From Halichoerus grypus (taxonomy: Eukaryota > Chordata > Mammalia > Carnivora > Phocidae): a stretch of DNA of 64,000 bases. Shown here piece after piece: positions 44,206 to 57,330 of the stretch. The position numbers and the translations under genes were made by a program. The stretch is taken from assembly GCF_964656455.1 (NCBI RefSeq), contig NC_135716.1, forward strand, positions 80,316,484 through 80,380,483. Direction: 5' to 3'. The stretch's first letter is position 1; every line of letters starts with the position of its first letter. The notes under the pieces were generated by a model. That model was given only the letters and a program-made list of their open reading frames with translations, was not told the DNA's origin and searched no databases.

Positions 44206-44998
44206 TGGTGCCTGTCTCTGTTTTTAATAGCCATGTTATTACAGAAAATCAAAAGTCGGAGAGAAGAGGGACGGCCTCCCTCACTGAGTGTGTTGAGAAG
44301 TCAGTGGAGTGGAGGGGCAATCATCGGGGCCGAGCAGGATGTGGAGCAGGCCAGGGCCTGCACGCCCAGCACGAGGTATGTGACTGAAAGGCAGGGAGCT
44401 AGCCCGCGGCAGGTGCAGCGCAGCCAGTGCCCGTCGGCCCCAGGAAAGGAAAACCTGCAGGTGCAGTTGGGACATGCCCTGAGCCTCCAAAGCCACGCGT
44501 TTTTCTGAATAGCTGTCCTATCTTCATTGTCTGCCTGCAAGATTATGGTTTGCAGTAGGAGGGGACGGGAGGGAGGGAGTGGTTTGGTGGAGTCTCCAGC
44601 TCTGGCGGCTTTGATGACACACACAGGCTGCTCCAGAAATGAGGTGCAGTTGGAAGAGGCTGAGACTGTGCGAGGGGAGTGTTGGTGGTGGAGACTTGTC
44701 CTGCCAGCTGCAGGCAGCCCCTGGTCCTCCTGGGAGGGCTCTCCTTTCTCCAGAGGCTGTGATGGACACAGAGTTTGCTGGCCCCCACTCAGCACCTATC
44801 CTCCTGTCCTCCACACGGAGCATCTTTTTCCTTCCTCCTTCAGCCATCCTTGGGCTGAGTGACTACCTTAGCACTCCAGAACTCGGTGCTCGAAAGCCCC
44901 AGAACTTCCAAATACCACCTGGATTCTCTCTGCACACCCCAGGAACCCACACAGTGTCATCCCACTGTTGGGACTCAGTGTCCCTTGTTCAAGGACCT
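44206..44998 (+). repeat. 793-bp near-identical duplicate, copy 2
   Basis: Second copy of 37929-38721. Similarity starts abruptly at tggtgcctg and stops at caaggacct; flanks differ on both sides. The 7-mer aaggacc occurs just left of this copy (44192-44198) and at its right end (44991-44997), a possible microhomology. Confidence 0.95.
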
Positions 44999-45379
44999 TA
45001 GTCTCTCTGGGAGGGCTCTCTTCTATCCTGATGTCTACATGACACTGCAAACTTTGACTGGGACCCCTGCTCTTAACACACAGTTTCATTTGGCTCTCTG
45101 CTTCTCCAAAAGGCTTTGATCCTTAGACAGAGACAGTGTTTAATATTTCTATCAGTAATTTTGTGAGTAAATGGAAGATGCTGAATTAAGTTAAGCTACC
45201 TAAATCTTAGAAGGTAAATGTAAAGTTCGATAGCATCATCATCACTATTTAATCTCTTAAACCACCTCAGTACTGTGAAAGGGAAGATCAGGCTTATGAC
45301 CTCAGCCCTCAGAAGGGAGGCCCAGCGTGGCCCCCCCATGGTGTGGCTGCCAGTGAAGGCTTCAAGTCACCCTGCTGTC

Positions 45380-45545
45380 ACTCTTTGCTCTTTTTTTTTT
45401 CTATTTACTTGTTTCGTTGGGTTTTTCCTTCTACCAGAATGTAAATCCATGAATGCATAGACCTTGCCAGTCTTACGGTTGTCTTCCCTGACCCCACACA
45501 TAGATAGTAGGCACTCAATAAATATTTGCTGAGTGACTGAACCCC
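45380..45545 (+). mobile_element. L2 LINE 3' end fragment
   Basis: ccttctaccagaatgtaaatcc, then catagatagtaggcactcaataaatatttgctgagtgactg at 45500-45540. Confidence 0.8.
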
Positions 45546-46310
45546 AAAACAGGTGCTACTGAAAACCTTTTTTTGTACTGGATCTCAACAGAGTTTGTGT
45601 GCTCAGGGTAACATTGTCTTTTGAGGAAGTTGATACGACACTATTATGTGCTCCACAATACAAAGTGAGGGGTTGAACTGGCATTCCTCGGTCCAAAGAA
45701 GCCCTGAGGGCCTATGATTTATTGCATGAAATCCTGAGCAGGAGGCAGTGTTTTTATGCTACCCATAACTGCATGGGCTTCAGTAGCATCCTGTTCATTT
45801 GGTCAGCAAACAAAATTGAAAATGGCCCCTTACAGAACAAAATGAGTTAACCAGGGACGTTCACATCCCTGGGAAAGTTACTGGGTAAGTATTTCTTTGC
45901 CTGGAGAAGAGTAAGAGCTGAGTCGAAGCCTTTACTGGAACTCCACACAAGGAAGTTTATTAAATGGAATATATCTTTCAAATAGTGAAATGAAAGTAAA
46001 TAGACTCTAACTGATGTATATAATAAATTTGGTTTGACATAAATAAATGTTATTCTATTGACATGGCTACAATAAGCTGTGACAATCTGCTAAGGAACAA
46101 ATATCATTGTGAAACTTAAAAGTTGGATTGTCAGATATTGTATGATTGCTAAGACGAGCTTCTGCAGGGAGCTAACTGATTGCTCCCAGGGGATGATGAC
46201 TTTACTGATGTTCCAAGCCCTGGGTAGAGTTATAATGTCAAGGGTTTCAAATCTTATGGTTTTTAGTGCATGGCTAGCCACAAAATCTTAACTTTTAAAA
46301 GAAGGGAATG
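45546..46310. other. Intergenic, nothing recognised
   Basis: Unique-looking AT-rich sequence. Confidence 0.45.
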
Positions 46311-46505
46311 GGGGACCCTGGGTGGCTCAGTCATTAAGCATCTGCCTTCGGCTCAGGTCATGATCCCAGAGTCCTGGGATGGAGCCCCACATCGGGCTCT
46401 CTGCTCAGCGGGAAGCCTGCTTCTCCCTCTCCCACTCCCCCTGCTTGTGTTCCCTCTCTCACTGTGTCTCTCTCTGTCAAATAAATAAATAAAATCTTAA
46501 AAAAA
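46311..46505 (+). mobile_element. CAN SINE
   Basis: Head gggaccctgggtggctcag, body, ctcactgtgtctctctctgtc, AAATAAATAAATAAAATC tail. Imperfect duplication aagggaatg (46302-46310) / aaaggaatg (46505-46513). Its CT region matches the SINE at 28431-28630, so they are one subfamily. Confidence 0.95.
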
Positions 46506-46513
46506 AAGGAATG

Positions 46514-47095
46514 TGTAGGTCAACAGGATTGGTGGTTTTATGGTAAATGTTACACTGAGTGAGAAAAATCTTCCTTTCTTAGCAGATACCTGTTGCATTT
46601 CAGAAGTGGGTGATGTCTGAGCCAGCTAGGAAAAGGTGTGAGGGCAGTTTGGTGCTTCTGAAAGGTTGCCTGATTCTCCATGTGTCCTGGAGTGCTTTAG
46701 TAAGACAGCAGACTTTGAGTTCTTTCAGGCTGCATTTGCCATGATGCTCATGTAGCTGGCCCACCACAGTCCTGTCACCTACACCTCTTCTTCAGAAATG
46801 GCCTTGCTTCTACCTCCTCTTGCCTGACAAACTCCACTCTCCCTTCATTTCAAATTTCACCTCTACTATGAACTGTCCTGGTCTCTGCCAAGAGGCCTGC
46901 ACCCCTGCCCCACCCCCACCACCACAGAGCCTGTGGTGCAGACCTCTCTTGAGGCATCATATAGCATTGCACTCATTTATCAACTTTGATTTCACACAGG
47001 CCAGTGCCTTCATGTGACGTATGATAATTCTCCATTAAAGTGACATATATGTGAAGAGTGTTCTCAGACCAAATTCATCAACTCTAGAGAGCTCT
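46514..47095. other. Intergenic, nothing recognised
   Basis: No element recognised. Confidence 0.4.
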
Positions 47096-47099
47096 GAAA

Positions 47100-47710
47100 T
47101 TTCCCCAAACATACTCAGAATTCAGATCTGCTACCCTCGTGAATGACAAAGGTCTGTGTGACTATCCATCCTATACTAGCTTCAGGGTACATGGCCCTCT
47201 CAACAAGTGAGCCACACCACCGACCTGACCATCACTGGACTACATTCTCCTCTAAAAACTCCATCTCGATTATTCTTAATTTTGAACATGATCTGCTAAA
47301 TTCCTGCCTCTCAAACTGTAGGATCATTTCACTTTAACCCCCATATCATAGATACCTCCATCATTTCATCCCTACACCTTCTCCCAAATTACCAACTTGC
47401 ACGGACCTTACTTTATTTTCTCTTCCTGACATCCCTTGTCCCTTTATCTCCATCAGAAGAACTCCTTCACATGCACAAGACTTGCTTCTGACCTTGTCTC
47501 TGTCAAGAAACTGTCCCTGGTGGCCCTTGGTGAGATTTTACCACACCTTGCTAACACCCCATACTGCAGTCAGCCACTTACCGTACAACTTCCTGCTAGT
47601 GTACTTTCATATTCTACAAAAGATAAGCTCCTCAAGGGATAAAATGTGCCTCATTTATCTGCAATTCCATGTAAGCATATGACTCATTAATATCTCACCT
47701 GTGTGAGGAC
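47100..47710 (+). mobile_element. L2-like LINE remnant
   Basis: CT-rich text in L2 style (cccttgtccctttatctcc, gaactccttcacatgcac, gataagctcctcaaggga, ctcatttatctgcaattcc). Diverged; edges approximate. Confidence 0.45.
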
Positions 47711-48374
47711 TCTATATGTTCACCTGGGTAGCATCCATAAAGCTGAAGGATTTGCAGAAGATAGAAAAGTGCCTGGATCCTCTTAGAGCACTCCAGGAGT
47801 ACTGTAAGATCTAAGGAAAACAAAACCTATTCATGTCCTTCTCTATGGGCTTAAAATTCCAAATGGGAGAACAAAACACTTCTTCATTCAGGAGCTAACA
47901 TATGTAAAGAATTTTACCTCCCATTTCCCCTTTCACCCATAATGCAATGCAGCCACGAGCTCCTTGAAGATTTCTCTCTGCCTCAGGTTAATCTTGGGTT
48001 TTCCTACAACTGACAGTCATAATGAGTGCTCATCACATGTACTGTGGGTATAAACCACATATGAAAGCGATATGTGGCTGGGTATCTTGGGGCAAATTCC
48101 AAAATATGATTAGCATCAGTACATCAATGACTTATCTTGTGAGCCTATCTTTCTCTGTCAACTAAGAGGCGATTCATCCTTGATGGTGTAGGTCAAATTC
48201 TACTCCCATAGCACATCTCCAACCCTAGCTTCATCAACAAATAGCAAAAATTGAAAATAAGAAAGGTGTACAGGAATTCCCTTCTCTGTCCTATGAATTC
48301 CTGACACCACCTTTGTCTTTACCACCAAATGGCAGAGTTGGGTAGATTTAAGAGTCTTGAGAGATGTCTTCACC

Positions 48375-48475
48375 ACTGCCTCCATACATTTTCATATTTC
48401 AGCATCACCTGGCACATTGCCTTCCATGTTACAGGTGTTCCATAAATGTTGATCAGTTGATTAATGAAAAGAACA
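48375..48475 (+). mobile_element. L2/MIR 3' end fragment
   Basis: catcacctggcacattgcc, ggtgttccataaatgttgat. Confidence 0.55.
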
Positions 48476-48684
48476 CACTGATCACTGATCTGAAGGGAAC
48501 ATCTCCCAGGAAACTGAAGACCAGAGTTTCTCATAAACAAGACTGTCATTCTTTAGAGTTACCTTGGCCACCAAAAAAAACAAGACCTATTTCCCAAATG
48601 TATTCATTGAAGAGCCACATCCTGAGTCAAATGGTTGGCAGGGCTGGTTAAATAGTATCCATGCCCTAACCCAGGTAGCTGCAG

Positions 48685-48835
48685 GATCTTTATTATTTGT
48701 GTGGTATTTTTTACTTTGCAAATCACTTTTATGTCTATGACTTCATTTGATCTTTACAATGTCCTGGAAGTGGCTGGGGCAGATGTTATGATTAATGCAT
48801 GAATAAACTGAGGCACAGAGAGGTCAGCTTGAGCT
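48685..48835 (-). mobile_element. MIR SINE fragment, antisense
   Basis: cttcatttgatctttacaatgtcc, then aataaactgaggcacagagagg at 48803-48824. Confidence 0.7.
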
Positions 48836-49961
48836 CCAAAGTCTGCATAAGAGAAATGACTATGCACATGATAGCAAATGCTAGTGCAAAGAACCCCAGC
48901 AGCTTAGTAAGACAAAGTCCATGTGCAGTTGAGTCCAAGAAGGAATGAATGCAAAAGCAGAGGTCTGACTAAAGTGTAATGGAACACAGAGGAAGATCCA
49001 AAGACCAAACTCCCAGACATGCACTCTCAACACTAAGAGAGGTCCTCAGCCAGTGGGGGTCCGCATCCATGGGACCTGAGCGAGCACTCCAGCACACAGA
49101 CCTTCCCAAATGCTGCAGGTTCTGAAGGATGAAAGGGGCTTTGAATATGTGCACCACAATAATTATGTTTGTTTTAATGAAGCAATGCATGCTTCTGTTG
49201 TGCTATGGTGCAAAGGCCTAATTATTCAAACGCAGCCATTAGTTCCCACACAACAGAGATGACAGCAGATGTTATAAAGATAACATCTCTTGGCCATCTG
49301 CCCACCAAGCCCGGCCACGAGGACACTTCAAAAGCAACAGCAGCTCCTGCCAGGAGCATCCCACCTCATGTCAAAGACATGTCCCTCCCCCAGCTCTCAG
49401 GTAGAGAAGGTGGCGTCTGGGCCTGGTTAGCACAGAGCGATCTGGGACACCTGGAGCCCTCTGTCCTACTGGCTGTTTTCACCCAGGCAAGCAGCTCCCA
49501 TCAGGACACAGAGCCTGTGTCAGGAACTCATTTCAAACCTACAAGGCTGAAAGGAAATCATTCATTTGACTGGAGAACAAGATGTGCCCAGAAACCCGTC
49601 CAACTTCTTGCTGCCACCACCAGGAAAAAATATATATATAACTAGCTGAATTTGTGTGGTATACTATTGCTCAAACTTGAGTACTCAGAAGCAGGCACCA
49701 GCCTGCCTGCATTTTTCCTATCCCGGCCCTATGAGTAACAGTTAGGAAAACACAAAGGGCTTTCAAAAGTTCAAAGAATTTAAAAAAAAAAAAAAAAGGT
49801 GACTGCATCATTATCACCACCAAACTGCTGAATATTTAAACTTCTATTAAAAAAATGTTTTTAAGTTAAGAGACTATGAGGGATTTTTTTTCTTTGCATC
49901 AGCCATAGCAAGGAGATTTCCTGGAAATGGAATCCCTCAAGGCCTCAGTTTCTTTGTTTCC
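48836..49961. other. Intergenic, nothing recognised
   Basis: The 146-residue frame at 49205-49645 has no domain I recognise and no start or splice support. A-run at 49782-49797. Confidence 0.45.
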
Positions 49962-50008
49962 TACGTGTACATGCATGTGCATACACGCACGCACACATGC
50001 ACACACAC
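49962..50008. repeat. Alternating purine-pyrimidine tract
   Basis: 47 bases of strict alternation (tacgtgtacatgcatgtgca at its start, then ACGC/ACAC units). Z-DNA potential. Confidence 0.85.
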
Positions 50009-50934
50009 CTGTCTCTCCAGAAAGCAACCTGCCTGGAAACACGAGACCTCAAGAGAGGAGAGAGAGGGCTCTGAGGAAATTATTCTTCTTGACAAAGATT
50101 TCTGCCATCTTGTGTTTGAATCACATTTTCCCTCTGGCTTCACTTCTCACTTCCACCAAACCATAGAAAGGACACTGCCCATAAAAATTGCAGTGTAAAG
50201 CGTTCCTGGTTTAAAAAGAAAAAAAGTGGGGGAAAAACTTCTGCCATAATAATGAGGGAAACCACACTGGGTTCCTGCTAGCAGGGACAACAAAGCCAAG
50301 GTGTGCAGTCACAGGGACACTTCCTCTCGGAAATAGAAGGAGGGGGTGAAAAGTGCTAAGGTCCTACAGGATGTCCCCTCCACCGCAACATGTTGTGAAG
50401 AACTCCTATTGGTGAGGGATTTCCCAGTTTCAATGCATTGTGGGTTTTTTTTTCCCTGAGGGGAAATGTAAAAGAAAATCTAGGTAAGAATGAATTCAAA
50501 GACCTTGCTTCTTAGTGCAGTAGGAGGAACATGAACTTTAGAAAGACTACAAACTCAAGAGGGCTCTGGAAGTTTATCAATGTAAAAAATAAGCACACGT
50601 TGTAAAAAAAAAAAAATTTAAATAACAGTCAAAATGTTAACAATGTGAAGTAGCGTGAGCCCACTGGCATGGCTGGCATTGTACCAGCTGAAACAAAAGA
50701 AGGTCAGTCACCGTCCTTCACTAGGACAGAAAGAATTTTACACATCTGGAAAGAATCTTGAAATGACATTGAAATAGGTATTTTAATCACTAGGAAATCA
50801 CTACGTGCCACCCTGGGGGGTGGGGAGGTGTGGAGACAGTGAAGGCCAGATAGATTATGGGCCCATCTTGTAGGTGGGAGAGTGTGGCCCAGATGGTGCC
50901 CAGCCTCACAGCTAGCTCATAGGTGTAGGCCTGA

Positions 50935-51050
50935 AGTTGAAACTATGGAAGGTTAAGTTATTACCCCATTTTATAGATAAGGAAACTGGGACCAAATAAT
51001 GGGTCTAGGGTAATTCAGCAAATAAACAGCATAAAAGAGCTCTGACCCAC
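50935..51050 (-). mobile_element. MIR SINE fragment, antisense
   Basis: ttaccccattttatagataaggaaactggg at 50961-50990. Confidence 0.75.
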
Positions 51051-51910
51051 AGATCTTTGGATCTCTGGACCCAGTACCCTCAACTTCTACACAAAACAGC
51101 TCCATGAATCTGTGGCCTCAGGTCTGGATGTACAAATGGAAGATGCACTATTAGGACGAGATGAGTCTTGGTTCCACGTTTGCAAACCCTTCCCAGCAAA
51201 GCAGCCTCTCTCTCCCCCCAGTCACAGGTATGCCCTGAAGCACAGCCAGGAGCCCAGGGGCAGGGTCGTGGTGGGATGACACCACTGTCTTTATTGGGGT
51301 TCATGCCCTATTTGCAAACAAAGCTCAAATCCCTAATGCCACCCTACAATCAATACTTGATTTCCCTGGCATTTTTCTTCTGAACAAATATTGTATTCTG
51401 CATTTTGTCATTTTACTTTCCACACGAAAAACACTAAAGCAAAAACAGGGCAGCTGTATCTTCTGAAGGAAGTCTTTAGCAATGGGTAAGATTGGCAACA
51501 GATTTTAAGACCTCGATGAAGAGACCAGAAAAAGATGCTGCACCACCCAACACAGATCACCTAGGTTCAGTGTGTGGGCCTGACAGGCACTACTCTTGAA
51601 GGCTAGAGTGTCCATCCTCCAAGAACCATGACCCAGGTAATCGTACAACTGCTCTTTAGCAACAAAGGCCAACCCATGCTCCTGTGTGGTACATGGGATT
51701 CCTTTGACAGGGAGGATCATTTTCCACAGTCAGCCTTCATAGGAAGAGGCCAGTCTTGGAGTGGGTTGAAGTAGGGCAGTATGTTCTCCTTTGTGCGGCC
51801 AGGTATCAGGCCTGAGGTTTCCTGGGGTGGGGAGGAGGTAGAGGCTGAGGGGTGACAGCAAACTAAGGGATGTGGGACTTCCTGGCAATTCTGGAGTACA
51901 CCTTGGTGAG
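51051..51910. other. Intergenic, nothing recognised
   Basis: No repeat family or gene recognised. Confidence 0.4.
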
Positions 51911-51911
51911 G

Positions 51912-52070
51912 GGTTCTTAGTCTCTTTGTGTGTGGACCACTTTGGTTTCCATGAGGCCTATAAACTTCCTTCTCAATATAATAAATGCACAGAATAACAT
52001 AAATATGATTAAAGGAAAGCAATTATATTGAAATAAGTTGTATCCATGTACCCTTTGGTTAAGAAGTCAT
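51912..52070 (+). mobile_element. DNA-transposon-derived fossil (MER type)
   Basis: ggggttcttagtctctttgtg ... gtggaccactttggtttcc ... ggaaagcaattatattgaaataa has the layout of a non-autonomous MER element with a gggtctcagcctctttgtg-like start. Name uncertain. Confidence 0.5.
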
Positions 52071-54229
52071 TAGGGAGCTAAAAAGTACATGTGGGAAAAA
52101 AAGGTATTATGAGATCCAATTTTGTAGTCTCAGACTGTCATAGGCCATTTGGCTTGCTACTTCTGATAAAGGACACCTGGTTCCTACAGGATTCAGGAGT
52201 CAGAGCATCCAATTCAAAGCTGCAAAGGTCTCTGAGTATTTGCCATGAGCCACTTAGATTCTATATTATACAGGAATGCTAAAGGACAAGCTCAAAGTTA
52301 ATTAAAGGTGACTTCCAAGTACAAAAATATTTGTGTGGAATCATATTTCTAACAAATTGTATTGAATAGGTTTGTTTTTATAGGGCATTAACACATTATT
52401 TTTTTACATTATATTGCTTTTCTTGTAAGGTACTCAAATCATAAATAAACCCAAGGATATTCTCTCAGGAACAGATAAATATAGGGGATCCAGGACTCAG
52501 TTTTAATTTTGTTTTATACATATTCAGAATAATGTTCTAATGGCAAACACTTGCTATTCCTTAGAAGTTTTTCAGTGGAGTCTGAGAGAAGCCATTTGCG
52601 TCCTGGGCCCCTGAGGTCATGAAGAAGCACATTTACTAGGCCCACGCACCTGCTCACCTGCTCCTGGGGAGCTCTGCATCCTGAGAAGGGCGACTGCACA
52701 TTCAGAGGAGCTAAGTACACAAACGAGCCTGGGCCTGTAGCTGGTTGCCTCCAGTAATCACAGACCCAGACACATGGCTCTATGGAGGAGCCAGAAGGCA
52801 ATCGCCACCCACACTTGGCCCCCACAACTACCATCAGGACCCTGGCATGCTGCGACCCACCCCACCACACCACTACCCTTGCCCTGAGTCACAGGGGCCA
52901 GCCCCAGTGCCAGCCACAACATGCAACCTCCCCTCCCCACCCCAGCCCTGCTCATCACTCCCCACACTCTGTGGACCACAGACCCCTCTGCCAGCACCAC
53001 CCCCAATACAAGACAACAAGCAAGAGGAAGCTGTGGTGGAGTCTCTGACCTAAAGTGCAAGCTCCTCCCAGCTCCCAGCCAAGTGGGAAGCTAAGATCTC
53101 ATACAATGACTTCTCTGCAGCAGCTCTTTCAAAGGAACATTTTTCAGTTTATGGCAGTGTTTCTCATTTTTGTATTAAGTCAGTTCTTCCCAGCTCTGAT
53201 TGCCATGAAGCCTGAGGTCCAATTGGAAGTCACAGAACAAACTCACTTTCTGGTGACACCTAGAGAAGACCCACAGCCTTTCTGAGCTTCTGCTGTGGCC
53301 TGGAAGAGCATCCAGCCAACTCCCTACCCTGGGCCAGGCACTGCTGGCCTGAAGTCTTCTTTACAATGTCTAATTTTTGGAGCAAGCATGAGCCCAATTT
53401 TCTCCTCATGATGACTTCCCACAGATGTGGTTTCTGCTCATGGAGGATTATAGCATGAAGATTTCTCTGCTTCTCTCATGAAGCCCAGTGATTTCTATAT
53501 CCAAGCAAACCCTTTGTGAGGTCTCCCCCAGTTCTTAGTCAAAGCACTGGGAGTTCATATACTCAAGAACTTGGGAAGAAGTGCTGGAAGGAAGAAACTC
53601 CAGATAAAGTCTGAGCAATGTTTAAATATCAACTGTTTCAGTCCTTTTCTTTTGGAGCTGTTAAATGGAAGTAATATTCCATCTGACAGATCCAAAGGCA
53701 AGAGAACAAATGTCTCCTGTCCATGAAAGTCAGGTTTCCAAGGGAAAGAAAACAAATACTGAAGGAAAGGATCCTAAGACCAGGTAAGCTCAGGGAGATA
53801 TTTTGCTGTATGTACTTTATTCTTCGGTAGAATGCAGTCACATCATTCACCTCTTCAGGGGAAGAGAGAGACAAAGAATGTTGACATCTCACTTCCCTAT
53901 TCCTCAATTTTACAATGTAGGCAGTCCTAACTCAGAGTGGGAATAAACACTTGCCTCTGGGTCTTAACTCTATCCTGTGGGCTCCTGGCCCCTAGCGAGG
54001 CCCAGACACCTGGGGTGCCTTTGAGTACTGCAGTAGGTAATCCTTGCCTAAAACCCCAGCTCTAAAACCTTGGCAAAGTCCACTTGGTTTTCAAACGTTT
54101 TTTTGTGTGTGATGATGCTCTGACCTGATGCCTCAATAGGACACACACTCTAAGCTATTTGTGGCAGCTCTGTGGCTGAGTACTTGGCAAGACATGGAAG
54201 AATCTAATCTCCTCCCATCCCAAAATACA
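52071..54229. other. Intergenic, nothing recognised
   Basis: 52750-53050 is C-rich (overlapping Pro/His-rich frames, up to 102 residues). The frame at 53055-53285 has a hydrophobic stretch (FMAVFLIFVLSQFFPALIA) but no partner exon, promoter or homologue I recognise. Confidence 0.4.
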
Positions 54230-54234
54230 CATGC

Positions 54235-54365
54235 AAAAGTGTGGGTACATGTGCTGCAATGAACATGGGAATGAGAACATCTCTTCGAGATCCTCATACT
54301 ACTTCTTTTGTATAAATACCCAAAAGAGGGATTTCTGGATTATACAGTAATTCTATTTTTAATTG
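54235..54365 (-). mobile_element. L1 fragment, inverted 5' part of a twin-primed copy
   Basis: Antisense L1 text: tgctgcaatgaacatgggaa at 54252, tctcttcgagatcctcatac, then ataaatacccaaaagaggga. In L1 this region lies directly upstream of the sense part that follows. Confidence 0.75.
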
Positions 54366-54770
54366 TGGAACTACCTAATATCTATCAACAGAGCAGTTGT
54401 GGTATATGCATATAAGGGAATATCATTCAGCCTTAACAAAGGAGAAGATCCTGCCATATGGACAACATGGATGAAACTTGAGGACATGATGCTCAGTGAC
54501 ATAAGCCAGTCACAGAAGGATAAATACTGCACGAGTCCCCTTATATGAGGTGTCTAAAGTAGTCAAACTCACAGAAAGTAAATGATGGTTGCCAGGGGTT
54601 GGGGAGGGGACAATGGGCATTGTTGTTCAGTCGGTATAAAGTTTCTGTTAGCAAGATGAATACATTCTAGACACCTGCTGTACCACATTGTGCTTACAGT
54701 TAACAATACTGTACTATACACTTAAAAATTTGTTAGGAGGGTAGATCTCATGTTGTCTGTTTTTGTCACA
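54366..54770 (+). mobile_element. L1 3' fragment, sense part of a twin-primed copy
   Basis: gtggtatatgcatataaggg (54400), atatcattcagccttaacaa (54420), gatgaaacttgaggacatga, then 3' UTR text gatggttgccaggggttggg (54584). Ends with acactta-type text and an AC-rich tail near 54770. Confidence 0.8.
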
Positions 54771-57060
54771 CACATACACACACAACTCAAACATATGGAG
54801 GGACAGCTCCTGGCATTCCCTCTGCAGCCTTATAGAATTTGAAGTCTTCACTCACACTGCTCTCTCTGTCTGGAAGACCCTTTCCTCCTGCTCTTCTTCC
54901 TATACTCGTGAGGTGCATGGGCCCTGTCACTCTATTATAAATAGGAGGCACCTGACGCTGCCAGGTGCTACATCTCCAAGATCCTATCTGCCGTATGGTG
55001 CTGGAGCACAGCAGGCATCCCATCCCCCTGCAGTTACCCACCTTCAGGTCTCTCTGACTTGGGGACGATGGTATTGACATCTGAGGGTTGTTTTTAGGAG
55101 AAAATAAATAATTTATATTAATACTTAGAACTGTATCTAGTGTTAATTATTATTTATATTGTCATTAATATTATTAGTAAATAATTTCTTAAAAGCGTTT
55201 TCTCTGATATATTTTGGTTCCCTTAGACACTATTTCTATATGCTTATGTTATTTTGTTATATTATTTTCCACAGGAAGGCTTAGTTCATTCTTTGTTTAA
55301 CCTGATTTTAAATAATCAAACTTTCTTTTCATTAGCCCCACATAAAAACCACAGTCATTGAATAAAATTTGTTGAAATGTGACAACTTCCCTATGAAACG
55401 GACACTGCAAGGTTTTGGTGACCTTGCATGTGTCCCCAGTGCAGATATTTGTACATGCTTATTTAGTTTCTGTGGTGTGTTTTGTTTCAGACTGGTGGAT
55501 AGGGGAGTGTGAAGAGGTTAGCTAATCAGGATCATTTTCTGGGGTTACTTGTTCTGCACTTGAACCCTTTCCTACAAAAAGTTCCAAGTTTTATCCCCTA
55601 TTCCAATAACTGGAATATGTATTCTCTGTATGCAGACCAATTAAAGGCAACTGCAAGATTCACTATGGTGGAGCAAATCTGGGAACCCTGCTTGTAGCAT
55701 GGGAACTGAGCAATCAAGCTTTTCACAGTGATTGAAGCTGCAGGTTTAACAATGCCAAGGAGGGATGTGCCCCGCCTCCCTGTGAATTCATTAATTGTGT
55801 TTATTGTACATATTGTCTACCTGTGTCTTTGAGGCATGGGGTCATAAAGTGTGAGTGACAGCACCTCAGTTACAGAGCTGTTGTTCCTGCTCAGGTCAGG
55901 TTCAAAGGAAATCCTATTAGCGGCCCAACTACTGGGATTCCAGCTCTTCCTAACAGGCCAACCAGCCCAGAGAAAACCCAAGAAGTGCATTCCACCTGCC
56001 TGGTAAAGTTATATCCAATTTTATAAATATAAGTAGATCACCTAGGGAAAAACGTGAGTTAAGGGAGAAAATTATGTATCTTTACTAAGAAAAGCCAGTA
56101 GACATTTAAATCTGACAGTGAAGGACACTTACACAGATGGCCAGAGATGGCCATGACAGAACAGGAATACCTCCTGGTCCTTACTCCAGACACAGGCCAG
56201 AGGGCTGCTCCCCAGGGCACTGATGGCTCTCATGGCCCCCACACCTGGCCTGGTTCCAGAATAATTTGTGAAGGGCCTGGCCGGGTTTATGAGAAAGTCT
56301 CTGCCCTCCAGCAACAGCCACCAGGGTACTCCCCTTCGTACCCTATTTATTTATTCATTCTTTACTTCCTGTCTTCTGTAAAGTCACATGTGTGCAAATC
56401 AGCGGTACCACATGCTGGGGCTTCCATACATAAGAAACACCGTCATTCATAATTAATATGTCTTATCAGGAACCAGAAGAAAAAGAAGTGGATATTGAAA
56501 GAAGTATTTCATATTAATTTCACTTGAGTAATTAGAGAATCCCCTTCAAAATTTTAAAAGTAACCTAGAGACCCAAAGTTTTCACGTTAAGATAGCATAT
56601 TCAATATTGTCCTCCTATCTATATTTACTCAATAATCACTACTTGGGTCCAAGTTATGCTTTATATATTAACCTCATGAATGGTTTTACCTGTGTTAAGT
56701 GGTTTAAATATGGATGACACATTATCATAATGATAGACTGTAATAATTAGATGCAAATTACCAAGAATAACCCATGTTATTTTATAAGAATTTAGAGAGG
56801 CCCAGTTCCCACACCCATGGAATTTACAATCTGTGTTTTGTGAGGTTTCATGTTCACTGTCAATATGCAATACACCATATCTACTATTAATAATTAGGTC
56901 AATTAATTGGCTCACTATTGCAATATGTGTACTTACTCTGATATACATCAATAAAAGTTACCACATACACTATGAGTTTCAAAGGTAACTCCATAAAAGA
57001 AATGCAAGGAACTGATCTTGATAGGAACCAGTGTTAAATGTTCTGCAAATAAAGTACAAC
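54771..57060. other. Intergenic, little recognised
   Basis: A short L2-like patch near 54845-54900 (actgctctctctgtctggaag). No other repeat or gene supported; the 101-residue frame at 56147-56452 is not recognised. Confidence 0.4.
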
Positions 57061-57330
57061 TTCTTAAAAGGCTTTTCTAAAACTATGCTTGTATTTAATG
57101 TTGATGATTGAGCTAAACTCAACTGCCTAATTAAGTTTCAGTGGGAAATATATTTTGCCAAGAGCAACAGTGTGGTGAAAAAGCTCATCATGGCACATGA
57201 GAAACACCTGTTAAATTTTCAGGACCTTTTTGGCTGTTTCTTAAACTTTACCGTTATTTAGCATTAAATTACATAAACTTATATCTTATTATATTAAATA
57301 CAAAAGTAGTAAGAACTCAAAAATCATCAC
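57061..57330. other. Repeat-free AT-rich stretch, possible conserved non-coding element
   Basis: No repeat signature, no CpG, several TAATTA/ATTA homeodomain-type words (taattaagtttcag at 57129). Style resembles developmental non-coding elements; conservation cannot be judged here. Confidence 0.25.

Noticed and set aside
53055..53285. Small membrane protein (hydrophobic stretch FMAVFLIFVLSQFF)
   Set aside because: One hydrophobic run in an isolated frame without promoter, partner exon or recognisable family is expected by chance.
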